DNA of 64,000 nt, taken from assembly GCA_037190845.1 (NCBI GenBank), contig JBBCJI010000002.1, forward strand, positions 62,001 through 126,000. Direction: 5' to 3'. Under the pieces are notes generated by a model that was not told the DNA's origin, did no database searches, and was given only the letters and a program-made list of their open reading frames with translations. Below are positions 59,725-64,000 of the stretch, one piece after another (within the stretch, counting starts at the first letter, position 1; each line of letters starts with the position of its first letter). Made by a program: the position numbers and the translations under genes. Source of the DNA: JBEBVQ01 sp037190845 (lineage in GTDB: Bacteria; Bacteroidota; Bacteroidia; Chitinophagales; Chitinophagaceae).

Positions 59725-61221
59725 ATGAACAATGAAATCCATACAGGTGTCAGGATATTGATCGTTGATGACGATGAAGAAGACTTTATCATTACAGGGG
59801 ATTATATACGGCATATACCCGGTACTTCTTATCGCATAGACTGGTGCTATAAATACGAACAGGCATTACGACATATGCTGGACAGGAACTACGACTTGTA
59901 TTTTGTGGATTATCGTATGGGGGCCAAGTCTGGTGTGGATCTGCTCAGGGAAGCGTTGAGTCATAATTGTACGGAGCCTGTTGTACTGTTGACCGGGAAC
60001 GGGAATTACAGAGTAGATATGGAAGCGATGCAGTTTGGCGCAGTGGATTACCTGGTCAAGACTGAGTTGAGTGTAGAAAAAATGGAGCGGTGTATCCGTT
60101 ATGCGCTGGACCGTGCAGCATCTATGAAAGCGCTGAAAGCCAACGAACGTCGTTACCGGAGCATTTTTGAAAAATCTAAAGACCTGGTTTTTCTGGCAGA
60201 TACACAGCTTCACTTCCGGGATGTAAATGATTCTGCTGTCCAGTTGCTCGGATATGATAAGGAAAGCATCATGAGTCTGAGTTTGTATGATCTGATAGCG
60301 CAGACACAGCATAAAAATTTTTTATTGCAGTCGTTGCGGCACAGAAAAGGTATAGAAGACTGGGAGGTAATATTGATCACAAGAAACGGGGAACGGAAAA
60401 ACTGTATGTTGACTGCTTCTTTTGAGCAGGATGATAACGATGAAACCTACGTGCAAGGTATTATCCACGATATTACCAACCTCAAAAAGGCCGAAAAAAC
60501 GACCCTGCAGATAGAGAAAATGGCTGCTGCCGGCAGGTTGGTACGCACGCTTGCCCATGAAGTACGGAACCCGCTGAATAATATTACACTTTCCGTGGAG
60601 CAGATGATGCAGGATGTGCCGGATGAACATTTACGGTTGTATATGGAGATTATCCAGCGTAACAGCAAACGGATCGGCGATCTGATCAGCGAACTGCTGA
60701 GCACATCACATACGCCTGGAGTAACGCTTGCCCCCCGGAAGTTGCAGGAGGTGGTAGACGATGTGATTGCTGTAGCCATAGACCGGATTACGCTCCGGCA
60801 TATCCGGCTTGAAGTATCGTATCCGGAAACGCCGGTGCACATATTGGCGGATGGGGAAAAGCTGAAAATTGCGTTGCTCAACATTGTAATTAATGCCATT
60901 GAAGCCATGGATGAGCAGGGTGGAGAGCTTGAAATACTGCTGCAGGAAAAGCATCCGGGATATGCCTCGCTTTCTATCAGGGATAGTGGCTGCGGAATTT
61001 CTGAAGAAAATATTTCCCGCCTGTTTGAGCCTTATTTTACACAAAAAAGAAACGGGGTCGGGCTGGGTCTGGCATTTACACTGAACATCCTGCAGGCACA
61101 CAAGGCGGAGCTTGAAGTGACCTCCCTGGAGCATAAGGGAACAACATTTACGATTACCTTTCAGCTTGCAGATACGTTGCGTGAGCGATTGGTGACAGAC
61201 AGTGCAGCAGGGCGCTCCTGA
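59725..61221 (+). CDS. REC-PAS-histidine kinase (NtrB-like)
   Basis: A 498-residue cytoplasmic protein with a receiver first (about 10-130, phospho-Asp62 in LYFVDYRMGAKSG, Lys in YLVKTELS), then PAS (about 142-260, YRSIFEKSKDLVFLAD), HisKA (TLAHEVRNPLNNITLSVEQM) and HATPase (LLNIVINAIEAMD, DSGCGISEENI, GVGLGLAFTLN). The NAIEAMD/GLGLAF kinase type is that of NtrB/AtoS enzymes that partner sigma-54 activators, making it a good candidate kinase for the 56601 regulator. It ends 2 bp before the converging oxidoreductase. Confidence 0.92.
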   Translation: MNNEIHTGVRILIVDDDEEDFIITGDYIRHIPGTSYRIDWCYKYEQALRHMLDRNYDLYFVDYRMGAKSGVDLLREALSHNCTEPVVLLTGNGNYRVDMEAMQFGAVDYLVKTELSVEKMERCIRYALDRAASMKALKANERRYRSIFEKSKDLVFLADTQLHFRDVNDSAVQLLGYDKESIMSLSLYDLIAQTQHKNFLLQSLRHRKGIEDWEVILITRNGERKNCMLTASFEQDDNDETYVQGIIHDITNLKKAEKTTLQIEKMAAAGRLVRTLAHEVRNPLNNITLSVEQMMQDVPDEHLRLYMEIIQRNSKRIGDLISELLSTSHTPGVTLAPRKLQEVVDDVIAVAIDRITLRHIRLEVSYPETPVHILADGEKLKIALLNIVINAIEAMDEQGGELEILLQEKHPGYASLSIRDSGCGISEENISRLFEPYFTQKRNGVGLGLAFTLNILQAHKAELEVTSLEHKGTTFTITFQLADTLRERLVTDSAAGRS

Positions 61222-61223
61222 AA

Positions 61224-62426
61224 CTAACGATTGAAGGAAAATATTTCACTGTCTTTAGGTTGCTTCCCTTTTATCATATCGCGGATCATCTGTGCTGCAA
61301 GTACGCTGAATGTGATGCCATTACCGCCGAATCCCAGGGCGAAAAATGTATTGGGCAGCTCCGGTATACTCCCGATATAGGGTAGCCCGTCCTGAGTGGT
61401 GATATAAGTGCCTGCCCATGAAAAATCTGCCCGCACCTGCAGATGGGGAAACCGCTGACCGAAAGATTGTAATAGCTTTTCTGTCTTTTTCTTGACCCGG
61501 GCATCCCGGGTAGCAGGGTTGTTAAAAGGATCATCTTTGCCACCAATAAGAATCCTGTTGTCGTCGGTGAGGCGGAGATACATATATGGCTTGGCCGTTT
61601 CCCAGATCAGGCTGTTCTGGTACCAGGTATTGTCCGAAGGCAATGGTTCGGTCACCAGGGCGTAAGTTGAGTGGAGATCTGCCACCTCGCGGGGCAGGTA
61701 CAACAACGATTCATATCCGCAGGTGATTATCACTTTTTTTGCCCGTACCCGGTATCCTGTATCTGTTGTTATGAGTATGTGGTTGGCTTCATGTTGTATA
61801 CTGGTTACACCTGTATTGTCGTAAACACTGTATTCTTTTTGCTGAACATATTCCAGCAGGCTGTGGGTGAGGAGATAAGGGTCTACTACCGCCCCGTCTT
61901 CGGAAAGGATACCACCCGGTGTCCGGATTCCGAACAGCCGTTCGGCTTCGCTGCTTTCCAGCCAGTTGACCCGGAACCCGTTTTTCAGACGGAACCCGTA
62001 CTCACGGTACAGCATATGTTTATGTCTTATTTCGGAGGCAAATTGTAAGCTTGGGCGCAGGGCAAATGCAACATCGGTACGAAGTTTTTTACAGATCTGC
62101 TGCAGATCGTATATAGATTTGCGGCAGAGTTTATAGGCATGTACTGCATTTATTCTTCCTATCTGTTCGGCTAGAATATGCAGTGGTGCAGCCAGTTCGT
62201 ATTGCAGCAGTGCAGGGCTGGCGGCGGTACCTCCCATTCCCGCATGGCGGCGGTCAAGTATGGCAACTTTCAGGTCATCTCTGTACAGGTAGTAGGCAGC
62301 CAGTGCCCCACTGATACCGGCGCCGATTATAGCTACATGTACGTCTATATCCGTACTTAATGACGGATAAGCATGTTTAATGCCATTTTTCATCAGCCAG
62401 TAAGGATAATCAGATCGCGCATCCAT
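61224..62426 (-). CDS. FAD-dependent oxidoreductase, DAO family (glycine/D-amino acid oxidase-like)
   Basis: A 400-residue flavoprotein of the DAO superfamily: VAIIGAGISGALAAYYLYRD at the N-terminus with an AILDRRHAG acidic end, a substrate-domain middle and the second FAD motif AWAGTYITTQDGLPYIGSIPE-ALGFGGNGITF at the end. Relatives oxidise secondary or tertiary amines (sarcosine, glycine, proline). There is no signal peptide and no partner gene, so the substrate is open. It is convergent with the REC-PAS kinase. Confidence 0.87.
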   Translation of the reverse strand: MDARSDYPYWLMKNGIKHAYPSLSTDIDVHVAIIGAGISGALAAYYLYRDDLKVAILDRRHAGMGGTAASPALLQYELAAPLHILAEQIGRINAVHAYKLCRKSIYDLQQICKKLRTDVAFALRPSLQFASEIRHKHMLYREYGFRLKNGFRVNWLESSEAERLFGIRTPGGILSEDGAVVDPYLLTHSLLEYVQQKEYSVYDNTGVTSIQHEANHILITTDTGYRVRAKKVIITCGYESLLYLPREVADLHSTYALVTEPLPSDNTWYQNSLIWETAKPYMYLRLTDDNRILIGGKDDPFNNPATRDARVKKKTEKLLQSFGQRFPHLQVRADFSWAGTYITTQDGLPYIGSIPELPNTFFALGFGGNGITFSVLAAQMIRDMIKGKQPKDSEIFSFNR

Positions 62427-62738
62427 ATTTTCGGATAGTTTTCGTGTTGATATGATATGGGTATAATTTATTTATATACTCATTGTTTTTATTTTGCATA
62501 AAAATATTTTCTCTTTCTTTGTATTTCCTATATGTAAAAATAGAAATATGCATGGGTTGTTTATTGGAATCATTATAATTTCATGCCAATAAATCTTTTT
62601 CTGAGCAGAATGGGTAATGATGCGCAATTGTGTATCTAGCCGGATCTCAATCCCGACCGGGATTGTATAAGGGATGGAAAAGCGCAGTTGTCTATAACCA
62701 GCCGGGGCATATGGCGGTAACGGTTTGTATTATTCCAT
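62427..62738. other. Intergenic region
   Basis: 312 bp with no gene seen, very AT-rich near 62440-62600. It contains one perfect hairpin, CAATCCC-GACC-GGGATTG, at 62648-62665, which could end the receiver transcript from 63095. Confidence 0.5.
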
Positions 62739-63095
62739 TTACGGGTTACGGAAATAATGATCAAGGTCGGCCAGGCTGATTGGTTTTTCATATATGAAAA
62801 ACCGGGCGTCAGCCGGCATTTCAGGTGCTTCCGGATGATATGCGCTGATCAGATTGATGTGTATCCCCGGGTAAGCACGTGCGATTTCCGGCGCAACGTC
62901 CCAGCCGGCTCCATCCGGTAAGTCATTATCCAGAAATATGATGCCCGGTTTTTCTGTCGATATATTTGTCAGGCCGTCTGCCAGCGAATGGCTTATATGA
63001 ACGTCATAGTTTTTGTCCTTGCTGAGAATATAGCTTCTTAACAGGTGGCACAAATCAGTTTCATCGTCTATGATTAAAACTTTCATCCGGTTCAT
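62739..63095 (-). CDS. Stand-alone response-regulator receiver protein
   Basis: A 118-residue CheY-like receiver: acidic pocket IIDDE, phospho-Asp56 in IIFLDNDLPDGAGW and Lys in FIYEKPISLADL. The usual Thr/Ser switch position is in NLISAYHPE. No output domain. The true start may be the ATG three codons later (MKVLIIDD). It is in tandem with another receiver 86 bp upstream. Confidence 0.88.
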   Translation of the reverse strand: MNRMKVLIIDDETDLCHLLRSYILSKDKNYDVHISHSLADGLTNISTEKPGIIFLDNDLPDGAGWDVAPEIARAYPGIHINLISAYHPEAPEMPADARFFIYEKPISLADLDHYFRNP

Positions 63096-63181
63096 ATGGT
63101 AATGTTCAAATCTTTACTCTTCCCCGGAATAAGTATAAGATCCGGTTTGTTGCCGGTCGACCGTGTTGGTGATCAGCGTTT

Positions 63182-63613
63182 TCATGATACAGGGATCCGG
63201 GTATAATGTATCCAGTAACTGCGTAAAGCCGCTACTGTTTTCAGCAGGCTTTCAAAACTGTTGGGTTTAGTGATATAAGAATTGGCTCCGAGTTCATAGC
63301 AGCGTCGCATTTCCTGTTCGTTATTAGTCGTGCTGAAAACCACGACAGGTATGTTTTTAAGATCCGGATGCTGTTTCAGTTCACCCAATACCTCACGTCC
63401 GTCTTTCTTGGGCATGTTCAGGTCCATTAAAATAAACCTGGGTAAGGTTGCCGGTAACCCGTTTTGTTTTCGTGCCTGTAGAAATTCCAGCATTTCAACG
63501 CCATTCTCCACAAATTGCAGCCTGTCGTCAAATCCGTTTTCTTCAAATGCAGCCTGTAACAGGAACCGGTCGTCTGCATCATCTTCTGCTATTAATATGA
63601 AAAAATCTTCCAT
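63182..63613 (-). CDS. Stand-alone response-regulator receiver protein (Rcp1-like)
   Basis: A 143-residue receiver: AEDDADD pocket, phospho-Asp64 in FILMDLNMPKKDGREVL, VVFSTTNN switch and Lys in SYITKPNSFESLL. The longer loop before the phospho-Asp and the MPKKDG sequence are typical of Rcp1-like receivers that serve phytochrome or PAS kinases. It is first of a two-receiver group and divergent from the 63716 gene. Confidence 0.9.
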   Translation of the reverse strand: MEDFFILIAEDDADDRFLLQAAFEENGFDDRLQFVENGVEMLEFLQARKQNGLPATLPRFILMDLNMPKKDGREVLGELKQHPDLKNIPVVVFSTTNNEQEMRRCYELGANSYITKPNSFESLLKTVAALRSYWIHYTRIPVS

Positions 63614-63689
63614 GTCTGCCGGTTATGCTCTGCTAAGATACACAAATTATAGTATTACCAGCCCGGCCGGATAATAAATAATACTCTGT

Positions 63690-63697
63690 TACCTTTG
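63690..63697 (+). promoter_or_regulatory. Promoter -7 element of the 63716 gene
   Basis: TACCTTTG matches TAnnTTTG and lies 18 bp before the ATG. No -33 TTG. Confidence 0.45.
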
Positions 63698-63715
63698 CCC
63701 GGAAATTTTTGGCCT

Positions 63716-64000
63716 ATGTTGAACCGTTACTGGCGGGAGTATCCTTTGTTGGTGCAGATGGTGTTATTTGTGATCATGATTTTTATACTGGCAGGTTTTT
63801 TTATAAAAGTTGTAATGCCGGTTACCGTTCATTTATTTACCGGGATACGGAAGTTTGATATACAACTACTGACGAAAGAAAGCCATCCTGCGGAGATACG
63901 CGCCGGGTTAATTTCTCAGGTATTGGTCAGTCTGAGTATTTTTTTGTTACCCTCGCTGCTTTTTGTTTACCATACAACACCGCATGTACGGACTTACCTG
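63716..64000 (+). CDS. Membrane protein, N-terminal part (probable CPBP intramembrane protease), cut by window end
   Basis: The frame opens with ATG at 63716 and runs 95 codons off the window end. It encodes MLNRYWREYPLLVQMVLFV, a first helix (about 14-37), a polar segment and a second helix (about 68-88, VLVSLSIFLLPSLLFVY). This pattern resembles the N-terminus of Bacteroidota CPBP/CAAX-type intramembrane proteases, but the catalytic motifs would lie beyond the window, so the family is a guess. A TACCTTTG box supports the start. Confidence 0.6.
   Translation, partial: MLNRYWREYPLLVQMVLFVIMIFILAGFFIKVVMPVTVHLFTGIRKFDIQLLTKESHPAEIRAGLISQVLVSLSIFLLPSLLFVYHTTPHVRTYL

Overview
The window looks like chromosomal DNA of a Bacteroidota species, most likely in or near the Chitinophagaceae (Chitinophaga-like). 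The signs are: promoters of the Bacteroidetes type (TAnnTTTG -7 box, sometimes with TTG 19-21 bp upstream); small single-RRM RNA-binding proteins beside a cold-shock protein with a lysine-rich N-terminal extension; a long-form IspH; a DUF3810-type protein; OxyR, methylmalonyl-CoA mutase and MeaB of the kinds seen in this phylum; and dense gene pairs with short overlaps. No rRNA, tRNA, prophage, transposase or cas gene was recognised. Taxonomy is inferred from protein character, not from a database search.

Layout. 1-16.5 kb is mostly housekeeping: ribD, an outer-membrane protein, a CrtI-like oxidoreductase, a FluC fluoride channel, glmM, a MATE exporter, oxyR with an FAD protein, a GNAT acetyltransferase, an FKBP isomerase, a DUF481-like outer-membrane protein, a NatAB-like ABC exporter and the carboxyltransferase subunit of propionyl-CoA carboxylase. 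16.6-21.8 kb holds five plus-strand family 2 glycosyltransferases, two of them a tandem duplicate, and a pyrimidine-dimer glycosylase-like protein. 31.2 down to 22.1 kb is a tight minus-strand exopolysaccharide operon: stand-alone receiver protein, initiating sugar transferase fused to a degenerate receiver domain, half-size TolC-like protein, Wzc-like protein with a degenerate kinase domain, glycosyltransferase, a newly read 48-residue membrane protein, Wzy-like polymerase/ligase, FkbM methyltransferase and a GT4-type glycosyltransferase. An acetyltransferase, a large hybrid histidine kinase and a secreted amidohydrolase lie divergently at 31.4-36.7 kb.

36.8-40 kb is an RNA-metabolism cluster (cold-shock protein, three RRM proteins, a NYN-LOTUS ribonuclease-like protein) wrapped around a composite palindromic repeat. 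40-47.5 kb has a two-component pair, a universal-stress-like protein, a bestrophin channel, ispH, an orphan lipoprotein RND adaptor and a DUF3810 protein. 47.5-52.1 kb is mutA-mutB-meaB which, with pccB at 15 kb, makes up most of the propionyl-CoA to succinyl-CoA route. 52.1-64 kb is signalling-rich: a CHASE3 histidine kinase, rpoN (sigma-54), an NtrC-type activator, two further histidine kinases and two stand-alone receivers, plus a D-amino-acid-oxidase-like protein and the start of a membrane protein cut by the window end.

The most noteworthy signals are the exopolysaccharide operon, whose phospho-signalling parts look like an active receiver paired with a dead receiver-transferase fusion and a pseudo-BY-kinase, and four long intergenic palindromes with different sequences but the same build (arms of short AT-rich or GATGTG-type repeats), each placed at the 3' end of a gene.
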